Part shown: piece by piece, positions 1-8,305 of the stretch
How positions within the stretch are numbered: the stretch's first letter is position 1
Layout of the letters: every line of letters starts with the position of its first letter
DNA from: Methylophilaceae bacterium
GTDB lineage: Bacteria; Pseudomonadota; Gammaproteobacteria; Burkholderiales; Methylophilaceae
Assembly (NCBI GenBank): GCA_014378915.1
Contig: JACMMS010000042.1
Coordinates: 1 to 64,000 of the forward strand
DNA: 64,000 nucleotides
Direction of reading: 5' to 3'
Notes under the pieces: model-generated
Database searches by the model: none
What the model saw: the letters and a program-made list of their open reading frames with translations, nothing else
What the model was told of the DNA's origin: nothing
Made by a program: the position numbers and the translations under genes

Positions 1-225
1 ATATAAATTAAAGAAAATTAAGATAAATCAATTCACTTACATAGAATGGTTATGCTTTGGCAAAGTTGATCATCTGAATGATTCTGAGCAGGGCAAGAAA
101 AACACAGTGATATAACTCAAACATGAACTGTAAAATTTACATAGATGTATTTACTAGTGTTTTATTTGCTTAAACAATGAGTATTCTTATAAAATAGTAA
201 GCTTTACAGTAATTGAAACTATAAA

Positions 226-1128
226 ATGCGGTATATCATTCTTTGTATTTATGCGGCTTGTATCTTATTTGTTCATTTTCGTGGCAAAGCTAGATTACCT
301 TTTTTAAGACAAATTTTTGATCATTCCTCATTTGTTTCACCCATTAATATTTTTGTTTATTTATTCTCAAAAGTACCGACTAAGCAGGCTTATTTGCCTA
401 CAAACCAATTTGAGGACTTGAAACTATTACGAGATAACTGGCAAGTTATTCGTGATGAAGCAGTAGCGCTTGGTCAGCTAGAGAAAATTAAAGCAGCAGA
501 AACAAATAATGATGTAGGCTTTAACTCATTCTTTAAAAAAGGTTGGAAACGTTTTTATTTAAAATGGTATGAGGCAAAACACCCTTCAGCTGTTATGTTT
601 TGCCCAAAAACGGTGGCTTTACTTAATCAAACACCTAGCATTAAAGCTGCCATGTTTGCCGAGCTGCCTCCTGGTGCAAAGTTGAATCCTCACCGCGACC
701 CTTATGCTGGTTCACTTCGCTATCACTTAGGCTTAGTAACGCCCAATGATGACCGATGTTTTATTAATGTAAATAATGAGACTTATAGCTGGCGTGATGG
801 TGAAGATGTGCTATTTGACGAAACTTACATTCATTGGGCACTTAATGGTGGTAATGTCACCCGTATTATCTTACTTTGTGACTTAGAACGCCCGATGAAA
901 TACAAATGGGCGCAATCTATTAATCGTTGGTTGGGGCGCGTTGTGATGACAGCTGGCAGCTCACCCAACGAGACTGGCGATCAAACAGGTGGTGTCAATA
1001 AGGTGTTTCATGTTTTTTGGGTATTTGGCAAGTACAAACGCAGACTCAAAAAATTTAGCAAGCCTTTGTACCATGTCATTAAATTTGGTTTAATTATTGG
1101 CATTGCGGCGCTTATATTTCATTCTTAG
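226..1128 (+). CDS. lpxO: LpxO-like lipid A 2-hydroxylase (aspartyl/asparaginyl beta-hydroxylase family)
   Basis: An Fe(II)/2-oxoglutarate-dependent dioxygenase of the aspartyl/asparaginyl beta-hydroxylase family. LpxO members hydroxylate the C2 position of a secondary acyl chain of lipid A at the inner membrane. Seen in the 300-residue product: an N-terminal hydrophobic segment (about 2-17), the metal-ligand motif HRD (H156, D158), a second metal His at H203, R213 in the usual 2-oxoglutarate-binding position, and a C-terminal hydrophobic segment (about 284-299). The membrane anchors favour LpxO over soluble peptide hydroxylases. The gene stands alone, convergent with the HDOD gene, and the ATG lacks a strong ribosome binding site. 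The lipid A substrate is inferred from the family, not shown. Confidence 0.8.
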   Translation: MRYIILCIYAACILFVHFRGKARLPFLRQIFDHSSFVSPINIFVYLFSKVPTKQAYLPTNQFEDLKLLRDNWQVIRDEAVALGQLEKIKAAETNNDVGFNSFFKKGWKRFYLKWYEAKHPSAVMFCPKTVALLNQTPSIKAAMFAELPPGAKLNPHRDPYAGSLRYHLGLVTPNDDRCFINVNNETYSWRDGEDVLFDETYIHWALNGGNVTRIILLCDLERPMKYKWAQSINRWLGRVVMTAGSSPNETGDQTGGVNKVFHVFWVFGKYKRRLKKFSKPLYHVIKFGLIIGIAALIFHS

Positions 1129-1158
1129 ATCAGTCTTTTTTCTTAGCAAGAAATTACA

Positions 1159-2709
1159 TTAACTTTGTTTAATGGCCAATACAACTTGGTTACGTAATGT
1201 CCGCAACATACCTAAACTTTTAGATGCGGCTTCTAAGGAATTAACCGTATCAAAGTCAGCATATAAGCACCCTACTACCTTTTGATTAACCATGACTGGC
1301 AATAATAAAAAGCTTTTAGCTTGTGAGATTAACGTATACCAATTGGGGATTTTAGAGCTAATTGTTTTATCTGTTACATCTTCAATAATAATATCAACAC
1401 CCTTTTCAATCGCTAGATGAAATACATCGGGTGCTGTTTTTAGTGGAAATCTAAATAGCGGCATCACAGCATCAATATCTTCACCAAAACCAGATCTGGC
1501 CCGCATTACATTGGTTCTGGCATCACTCACCAGCATGAATGTTCTGTTAAAACCCATGCCTTTATACATCACTTCTAACACTTTTTTGATGACATCGTCT
1601 ACTTTACAATCGCCTACCAAGGTATTAATGACATCTTGTATTCCTGCTTGCAAAATAGACTCAGTATCTAATTTTTCATTAATATTCAAAATGTCTATAC
1701 CGGCCAACTGATCGATAGACATATTGTCGATATCGTCATTTAACTTACTCGTTACCTCGTATTGAATGACAAACCCTGTGTAAGCTTCTACACGTTTTAA
1801 AAATAGGCTATCTTTGGTAGAGATACTCAAAATACTAGCGCGAACTGCCATTTCCTGCATGCTGATTTCTAAAGTGTGATTAAGTTGCTTTTCATCTAAA
1901 TGTATCGCTGGCTTGTATTTTTTGACTAACTGTTTTATTTGTTCAGTGACTTTTTTATTATCAGCGCGCTCAATCGCTACCAAAGCCGTTAATTCGTTCG
2001 CTAAATTCACCGTAATATTCATTAATTCCAACTCATTTGCTGGATGATCGACTCGGTCAGACGGCAGGCTTTGCATACCTTGTAATAATCGCGTAGGAAA
2101 GTTCCAACTTTTTGCAACACCTGCACCTAAATCGTTATAACTAATGCCTAGAACTTCATATGACGCTTTATTTGGTGGCGTTCCATCAGCAATCAGTTTG
2201 TTTATTTTTTCGCTTTGATCAAAAAAATAAAATATAGAAAGTAATCGACCTAAGTGATTAAAAATACCGCAGATCATGGCCTCTTCATGGTTACGTAAAT
2301 TGAGATCAGCACTCAACTGCCGTGCAATAAGCCCTACAAAAAATGCAGTAATCACTTCATCTGTAAGCTGTATGGCCTGTGATTTGTTTTGTAAAAACTC
2401 AATGAGTATTAATGCCGTAGCAATATCACGCACCATATCAAAGCCCAATATAAAAACAGCCTTTGAAATAGTGGTAATTTTTCCTCCAAATTGCCCGTAA
2501 GAAACCGTATTAACTAATTTGAGTAGTTTTTTAGTCAGAGAAAAATCCTGCAAAATGATTTTCGTCAGGCTATTTAAAGACGAATGATCAGAACTGACGG
2601 TTTTATTAATTTCACTGATGGTTGTGGAAAGCGCAGGAAAATCATCATTAGTGCGCATTCGGCTTAATAATGATTGAAGCACAGCATTCTGTTGGTTATT
2701 TTTAACCAT
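1159..2709 (-). CDS. HDOD domain and GAF domain signalling protein
   Basis: A 516-residue protein with an N-terminal HDOD domain (about 12-215), a linker, and a C-terminal GAF-like domain (about 350-512). HDOD domains resemble HD phosphohydrolases but lack the catalytic His-Asp pair. They usually act as regulatory scaffolds in c-di-GMP, motility or secretion signalling, and GAF domains sense small ligands. The HDOD region here has the typical run of helices (for example LKLVNTVSYG and ISKAVFILG) and no HD motif. It lies 48 bases downstream of the GspE/PilB-like ATPase on the same strand, so the two are probably co-transcribed and may work together. The ligand and partner are unknown. Confidence 0.8.
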   Translation of the reverse strand: MVKNNQQNAVLQSLLSRMRTNDDFPALSTTISEINKTVSSDHSSLNSLTKIILQDFSLTKKLLKLVNTVSYGQFGGKITTISKAVFILGFDMVRDIATALILIEFLQNKSQAIQLTDEVITAFFVGLIARQLSADLNLRNHEEAMICGIFNHLGRLLSIFYFFDQSEKINKLIADGTPPNKASYEVLGISYNDLGAGVAKSWNFPTRLLQGMQSLPSDRVDHPANELELMNITVNLANELTALVAIERADNKKVTEQIKQLVKKYKPAIHLDEKQLNHTLEISMQEMAVRASILSISTKDSLFLKRVEAYTGFVIQYEVTSKLNDDIDNMSIDQLAGIDILNINEKLDTESILQAGIQDVINTLVGDCKVDDVIKKVLEVMYKGMGFNRTFMLVSDARTNVMRARSGFGEDIDAVMPLFRFPLKTAPDVFHLAIEKGVDIIIEDVTDKTISSKIPNWYTLISQAKSFLLLPVMVNQKVVGCLYADFDTVNSLEAASKSLGMLRTLRNQVVLAIKQS

Positions 2710-2757
2710 AATTTGAGTCTTTAATCAACCATTTCAATCGCTTGAAAAAGCTGTTTA

Positions 2758-5202
2758 CTAACTGCATACTGCTCTAATTTGAGATATGTCAGTCAATCCT
2801 TGTAATACTTTATTGATACCATCTTGCTTGAGCGTTAGCATGCCGTTTTCAAAAGCAGCCGGTATCATTTCTGATACAGGTGCCCGAATTTGAATGAGTC
2901 GTTTGACTTCTGGTGATATGGACATCAGTTCGTGTATGCCTAAGCGACCCTTATAGCCAGTTTGAGCACACGCTGGGCAGCCCACTGATTTACACAAGCT
3001 AAACTTACCCTCTTTTGCATAATCAACCTCCCATTTGACCATGGTTTTTGTAGTATCTAGCGCTATACCATCTGCGTACTCTGTTAGCAGCGCATTAATT
3101 TCTTGCTCATCTGGCGTATAAGTTTGTTTACATTGCACACAAAGTGTTTTCGCTAAACGCTGTGCTAATACAGAAAGTAACGCATCTGCAAAATTAAATG
3201 GATCCATCCCTAAATCTAACAACCTAATGACACTTTCTGGCGCAGTGTTAGTATGTAAAGTAGAAAGTACTAAGTGTCCTGTAAGGGATGCTTCCACCCC
3301 TGTTTTAGCAGTCTCTTGATCACGCATTTCTCCCACCATAATCACATCCGGATCAGCACGTAGAAAGCTACGAATAGCATTGGCAAAGGTCCAGCCTATT
3401 TTGCTATTCACTTGCACTTGACGTAGGCCAGGCTGGGTAATTTCGACAGGATCTTCAGCAGTCCAAATTTTCCTGTCAGGGGTATTGATATGCCCTAGCA
3501 GCGAGTGCAGTGTAGTCGTTTTACCAGAGCCTGTAGGCCCACAAACCAGTATCAAGCCATATGGACGCTCCATGGCTTTTTGTAAGGTTTTTAAAATATG
3601 CGGGCTTAAGCCTAACTTGCTCATTGGCACTGGCTTAGCCGCTGCCAGCACGCGCATGACAATATCTTCTAAACCTGTTGTGGTAGGTATAGTCGCAACG
3701 CGTAACTCTACTTTAGCTGGTCCATATTGGGCAAAATCAATTTTGCCATCTTGTGGTTTACGTCGCTCTGAAATATCGAGCTGTGACATGATTTTGATAC
3801 GAGAAATAACCGCATTACGGAAATTAGCAGGAATTTCTAAGTAGTCAACCAGTGTCCCATCCTTGCGAAAACGCACGCGCGTATTAGCTTTACCCGCATA
3901 AGTTTCTATATGGATATCTGATACGCCATCGTTATAAGCTTCTAAAATCATGGTATTGACTAGTTGCACTAGCGTGTTATCAGACTCTGCAACAGCCTCA
4001 AATGCGCTTTCTTCACTTACTGTGTCTTCGGTAAATAGTTGTGAAGCTAAATCACCTGTATTTTTAGATTGCGAAATATCGAATTCAAGCATGCGTTCTG
4101 CTGGTAAATCTATGCCCGATTGGTCTACTTTGATACCATTGCCAGAGTAATGTTTACTAATGGCCATTTTAATGTCTTCACGCGAAGCCATGGCAGGCAC
4201 AATTTTTAATTGAGTAGCAAAACGTAACTCATCTAGCACCTTGATATTGAGTGGATCTTCAAATGCAACCACGAGTGCTTTTTCATGCATACACAGTGGA
4301 ACCAAAACATGCTTCTTAGCAACGGCCGCTTCTATAAGTCTAAATACGTTTAAATCAAAGTTAAATTTGGTCAAACTCACATAGGGAACGCCTAGTTTCT
4401 TAGCTAGCGCACCTTTTAAAGCGCGTTCGTCCAAGGCACCCATTTCTACTAATATTCTTCCTAAGGGCACCGTACGGTTGTCTTTTTGCTTAGCCAAAGC
4501 AATAGTGAGCTGCTCAGCTGTAATGAGCTCTAACTGTTGTAGGGCCTCACCTAAACGCAAAATTGGCTGACCTTCCTGATGGCGAATTGCCTGCTCTAGC
4601 TCCTCGCGCGTTAGCACCTCATTTTCAGATAAATAATCGCCTATACGCTGTTGACGTAAGTCTTGTTGGCGTGACACAGCCGCGACAACTTCATCTTGAC
4701 TAACCAAGTTTTCTTGCATCAGTAACTCGCCGATTTTTAAGCCAATTTGCTGACTGGCTATTATCTTTTTAGGAAAAAAACAGCACAGCACTTTTTCCTC
4801 TTCTACAGGCACATACAGATACAATCCATTACTTTGATTGCAATGCCCAACGGTGTCGCCTTTGATAATTTCTTTATCATTAAACTCAATGGTGTAAGGC
4901 TGTTTTGTAGAGGCTGGAAACACCTCTTGGGCACGCGCTTCCAAAATACTAAATTGTTTTTTTATGCTAATTGCGCGTGCTAAACGGATAATTTTGATTT
5001 GATCGAGTGGTATCACCTCAATCTCTGAACTCAGGGTAGATTTAAATCGGATGCTGGGCTCACCGGCTGAGAAATGTATCAATTCACCTTGTTTTTTATC
5101 ACCGTTACTGCAATATATTAAGCAAATCTCTGGTGATACTACCTCCTTATCTCTGGCAAAATCGAAATATGGTGGCGCAGGCCATTCGGCAATAGTATGC
5201 AT
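2758..5202 (-). CDS. GspE/PilB-type secretion ATPase with four tandem MshEN-like repeats
   Basis: A hexameric ATPase of the type II secretion/type IV pilus assembly family. Numbered from the chosen ATG (814 aa), an unusual N-terminal region (1-150) precedes four copies of a 24-residue MshEN motif. These start at about 156, 186, 216 and 246, exactly 30 residues apart (IGELL, RIGDYL, RLGEAL, PLGRIL). MshEN domains bind c-di-GMP in MshE. The core follows: Walker A GPTGSGKTTT (555-564), Walker B-like DVIMVGEMRD (619-628), a His box (641-652) and zinc-binding CxxC pairs near the C-terminus. I prefer the ATG at 5202, preceded by AAGAAAG, over a TTG at 5229. No pilC/gspF, pilin or secretin genes adjoin it, so it is an orphan here. 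Its machine is unknown. Confidence 0.85.
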   Translation of the reverse strand: MHTIAEWPAPPYFDFARDKEVVSPEICLIYCSNGDKKQGELIHFSAGEPSIRFKSTLSSEIEVIPLDQIKIIRLARAISIKKQFSILEARAQEVFPASTKQPYTIEFNDKEIIKGDTVGHCNQSNGLYLYVPVEEEKVLCCFFPKKIIASQQIGLKIGELLMQENLVSQDEVVAAVSRQQDLRQQRIGDYLSENEVLTREELEQAIRHQEGQPILRLGEALQQLELITAEQLTIALAKQKDNRTVPLGRILVEMGALDERALKGALAKKLGVPYVSLTKFNFDLNVFRLIEAAVAKKHVLVPLCMHEKALVVAFEDPLNIKVLDELRFATQLKIVPAMASREDIKMAISKHYSGNGIKVDQSGIDLPAERMLEFDISQSKNTGDLASQLFTEDTVSEESAFEAVAESDNTLVQLVNTMILEAYNDGVSDIHIETYAGKANTRVRFRKDGTLVDYLEIPANFRNAVISRIKIMSQLDISERRKPQDGKIDFAQYGPAKVELRVATIPTTTGLEDIVMRVLAAAKPVPMSKLGLSPHILKTLQKAMERPYGLILVCGPTGSGKTTTLHSLLGHINTPDRKIWTAEDPVEITQPGLRQVQVNSKIGWTFANAIRSFLRADPDVIMVGEMRDQETAKTGVEASLTGHLVLSTLHTNTAPESVIRLLDLGMDPFNFADALLSVLAQRLAKTLCVQCKQTYTPDEQEINALLTEYADGIALDTTKTMVKWEVDYAKEGKFSLCKSVGCPACAQTGYKGRLGIHELMSISPEVKRLIQIRAPVSEMIPAAFENGMLTLKQDGINKVLQGLTDISQIRAVCS

Positions 5203-5543
5203 TTTTAACTTTCTTAAATCATGCTTCAAAAGTATGGGTAGATATTTTCTAACGTAATACTAGCAAGCTCACCTTGTAAATGAGCGTTTGAATAACACCA
5301 CTTTATTGGCTCAATTTAACGAGTTTAATGACTAACCTTTTCAAGCAATCACAAGTTTGCTTAATTAAAAGTGCTATTTATTAATTTGCAGATGATGCTT
5401 ATGCAAAAAATTCAACTTGGCTTAGTATGTATGCGTGAGATGTACTCTAAACTATATTAAAATACTGCCTTAAACATGGCAGTTATAAAAGAATCCAGAA
5501 AAGTTACCTGTATTGATAAAGCAAGTAAGTGAAGAGATGAATA
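5203..5543. other. Divergent intergenic region between ATPase gene and RND efflux operon
   Basis: About 340 bases that must hold the promoters for the leftward ATPase/HDOD pair and the rightward efflux operon. The only clear structure is a 6-bp inverted repeat, ACTGCC and GGCAGT (5464-5469 and 5478-5483), about 60 bases before the first efflux gene. It could be an operator. No local TetR or MarR regulator gene is present. I see no RNA gene. Confidence 0.4.
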
Positions 5544-7058
5544 ATGCCTAAAAATAAATCAATAAAAATCAATACTTTGATTGTAATAGCTAGCAGCGCA
5601 CTCATTTCAAGTTGCACATTATTAGAATATTTAAAACCAAATGATTTTTTTCAAAAAAAATTGAAAGATACTGCACCAGCGCCTGCTTGGATTGCACCGC
5701 TACCTCATCAAGGTTCATTAAAAGCATTAAATGCGTTTTGGGCACAATATCAAGACCCTCTACTTATCACACTCATTAGCGCAGCAGAAAAAGAATCTGT
5801 AGATTTAGCCACAGCCAAAACGCGTATTATGCAGGCACGTTCTAACCGCGCTATAGCCAATGGAGCTTTGCTGCCAACCTTAGGAGCCACATCAAGTAGT
5901 TCGATTAGTGTAGAACAGCCGACTCCTAAATATAAAAACAAGGGCGGCTTTAATCCTATACAAAGTGGCGGCCCAACTCGCTCAAATCAGATAGGCTTAC
6001 AATCAGCATGGGAGCTAGATTTGTTTGGCGAAAATGCAGCTGAACTAGATGCTAGTAAAGCTAATTTGCTTGTTGCAGAATCTAGCTGGCATGAGGCACG
6101 AGTTGCACTTGCAGCCGAAGTGGCTACTTCATATTTTGATTATCGCTATTGTAATCAGCAACTTGGCATAACTAAAGCGGATGCGGCATCACGCCACGAA
6201 ACAGCACGGCTGACCGATATATCAGCCAAAGCAGGCTTTACAGATGAAGGCTCGGGCTATGTAGCCCAAGCCAGCGATGCAGCTGGTCAACAACAAGTTT
6301 TACAACAGCAGGCTAGTTGCGATTCAACAATCAAAGAATTAGTCGCACTTACCAATATAGTTGAGGCTGATTTAAAGCAAAAAATGCAACAAAATAACGC
6401 GCCAAAATTGGATGAAAAAACCTCAGCAGCGTTATTTTCTATTTCACAGATTCCCGCAGAAGTGATTGCCCAACGCCCCGATGTATATATGGCAGAACAA
6501 GATGTGATGGCAGCAATTGCTGAATTAAAAAGCAGTAAATTAAATCGCTACCCCACCATTTCGCTGAATGGATCAATTGGTTTACTGCATTTATCTACAA
6601 AAAATTACACTTCTAGCGGTGGGGTTTGGTCATTAGGGCCTTTGTCTATCTCATTTCCAATTTTTGATGGTGGCAAAGCTCAAGCAAATATTGAAGCTAA
6701 GTCGGTAAAACTAGATGAAACCTTCACTAGTTATCGTAGCAAAGTAAGAACCGCTGTCAAAGAAGTAGAGCAGGCTTTAGTAACCTTAGATAGTACGGAA
6801 AAACGCACACAAACCGCGCAAGTTGCAGCAACAAGCTATAAAGCTGCATTAGCGAGTACCGAAATTAAATACCAATCTGGCTTTACAAACATCATTGAAT
6901 TAGAAGATATACGCAGAACCAGCTTACAAGCAGACACCAACATTGTGAGCTTAAGTAAAGAGCGCAATAATGCTTGGATTTCGCTATATCGTGCCGCTGG
7001 TGGCGGTTGGACAGAGGCAGAAGCAAGCAAGCCATTGGCCATAAAAACCGATAATTAG
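5544..7058 (+). CDS. RND efflux outer-membrane lipoprotein, NodT/TolC family
   Basis: The outer-membrane channel of a tripartite efflux pump (504 aa). Seen: a signal peptide ending in a lipobox with lipid-modified Cys at about C24 (LISSC), then two OEP domain halves. These show the family's alternating long helices and the YPTISLNGSIGL and GPLSISFPIFDGG segments before the second beta part. The ATG is preceded by GAAGAG at good spacing. It is first in an operon with the membrane fusion protein (gap 68 bases) and the RND pump. This order, with the channel gene first, is less common than fusion protein-pump-channel. Substrate cannot be read from the sequence. Confidence 0.9.
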   Translation: MPKNKSIKINTLIVIASSALISSCTLLEYLKPNDFFQKKLKDTAPAPAWIAPLPHQGSLKALNAFWAQYQDPLLITLISAAEKESVDLATAKTRIMQARSNRAIANGALLPTLGATSSSSISVEQPTPKYKNKGGFNPIQSGGPTRSNQIGLQSAWELDLFGENAAELDASKANLLVAESSWHEARVALAAEVATSYFDYRYCNQQLGITKADAASRHETARLTDISAKAGFTDEGSGYVAQASDAAGQQQVLQQQASCDSTIKELVALTNIVEADLKQKMQQNNAPKLDEKTSAALFSISQIPAEVIAQRPDVYMAEQDVMAAIAELKSSKLNRYPTISLNGSIGLLHLSTKNYTSSGGVWSLGPLSISFPIFDGGKAQANIEAKSVKLDETFTSYRSKVRTAVKEVEQALVTLDSTEKRTQTAQVAATSYKAALASTEIKYQSGFTNIIELEDIRRTSLQADTNIVSLSKERNNAWISLYRAAGGGWTEAEASKPLAIKTDN

Positions 7059-7126
7059 TAGCTTATTAAACAAAACATTAAGCGGCAAAACATTTATTGG
7101 TTAAACAACTACTGAAAGTAAGTAAC

Positions 7127-8287
7127 ATGCAAATTAGAACATCTCGTTTTGGCAATAAAATCTGGTTAATTTTAGTCATCATCATCATTGCCCTATTTTT
7201 AGTTTTTAAGCATTTTTCAAAGCCTGTTACACAAACAACGTCAAACGTTGCCAATAACACTTCATCTAGCCCTGCGCTCACTGTGCAAACATCAAAACTG
7301 ATTAATATTGAGATGGATAACACCATTGAAGCTAATGGCAGCATTCAACCTTGGCAGGAATCGATTATTGGCGCTGAAGTGAGTGGCTTATTACTTAAGG
7401 AAGTATTAGTGAATGTGGGTGACGAAGTTAAAAAAGGTCAAACTATCGCTAAATTTTCAAGCTCAACGATTGAAGCTGAATTAGCACAGTTTACCGCTAC
7501 ACTTGCTGAAGCAAAAGCTAATTATATTGAAGCTAATAGTAATGCAGAACGTGCACGTAGCATTAAAGAAATGGGGGTGCTCAGCCGCCAACAAATCGAT
7601 CAATTTATGAGTACTGAAGCGGTTGCTAAAGCCCGTATAGAATCGGCTGAAGCCAACTTGAATGTGCAAAAAATAAAGCTGAATCAAACTGTCGTTACTG
7701 CCCCTGATGCGGGCATTATTTCAACGCGCACTGCCACTGTTGGCGCTGTCGCCAATCAAGGTCAAGAGCTATTTCGCTTAATTCGCCAAGGTCGTTTAGA
7801 GTGGCGAGCAGAAATAACCTCTAGTGATATTTCGAAAATCAAAACCAATGAGCCAGTCACGCTGACATTACCAAATGGGCAAACAGTCAATGGTAAAGTG
7901 CGCATTGTTTCGCCTTCAATCGACAATCAAACGCGTAATGGTTTAGCGTTTGTAGATTTACCTAAATCAGCCGCAAAAGCAGGTATGTATGCACGCGGCA
8001 GCTTTCATTTAAGTCAAAATAAAGCACTAACATTACCAGCCAATGCGATTGTGCTACGTGAAGGTTTTGCTTATGTGATGCAAGTTAAGGCGGATCACAG
8101 AATTAAACAAATTAAAGTCAAACTAGCCCGAAGAAGTGCAGACCGCATAGAAATTACAAGTTTAAAAGAAGATGACCTTAAAGACTTAAATGCAGACTTT
8201 GTATCTGCAGGTGGCGCGTTTTTGGCTGATGGCGATTTAGTGCGCGTAGTACCTAATACTTTAACAACTAACAGTTCAACCAACTAA
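7127..8287 (+). CDS. RND efflux periplasmic adaptor (membrane fusion protein, HlyD/AcrA family)
   Basis: The periplasmic adaptor linking the RND pump to the outer-membrane channel. From the chosen ATG it is 386 residues with one N-terminal membrane segment (about 12-28). A biotinyl-lipoyl half (VNVGDEVKKGQTIAKF) follows, then a coiled-coil hairpin of about 65 residues, the second lipoyl half and beta-barrel domains. I chose the ATG at 7127, with GAAAG eight bases upstream, over the TTG at 7097. It sits between the channel and pump genes, 18 bases before the pump start. No lipobox is seen, so it is anchored by its membrane helix. Confidence 0.9.
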   Translation: MQIRTSRFGNKIWLILVIIIIALFLVFKHFSKPVTQTTSNVANNTSSSPALTVQTSKLINIEMDNTIEANGSIQPWQESIIGAEVSGLLLKEVLVNVGDEVKKGQTIAKFSSSTIEAELAQFTATLAEAKANYIEANSNAERARSIKEMGVLSRQQIDQFMSTEAVAKARIESAEANLNVQKIKLNQTVVTAPDAGIISTRTATVGAVANQGQELFRLIRQGRLEWRAEITSSDISKIKTNEPVTLTLPNGQTVNGKVRIVSPSIDNQTRNGLAFVDLPKSAAKAGMYARGSFHLSQNKALTLPANAIVLREGFAYVMQVKADHRIKQIKVKLARRSADRIEITSLKEDDLKDLNADFVSAGGAFLADGDLVRVVPNTLTTNSSTN

Positions 8288-8305
8288 GCAGAATAGGGGA
8301 ATTAA

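Noticed and set aside
1139-1153. Terminator between lpxO and the HDOD gene (TTTCTT/AAGAAA)
   Set aside because: Only six A-T-rich pairs; stability is doubtful.
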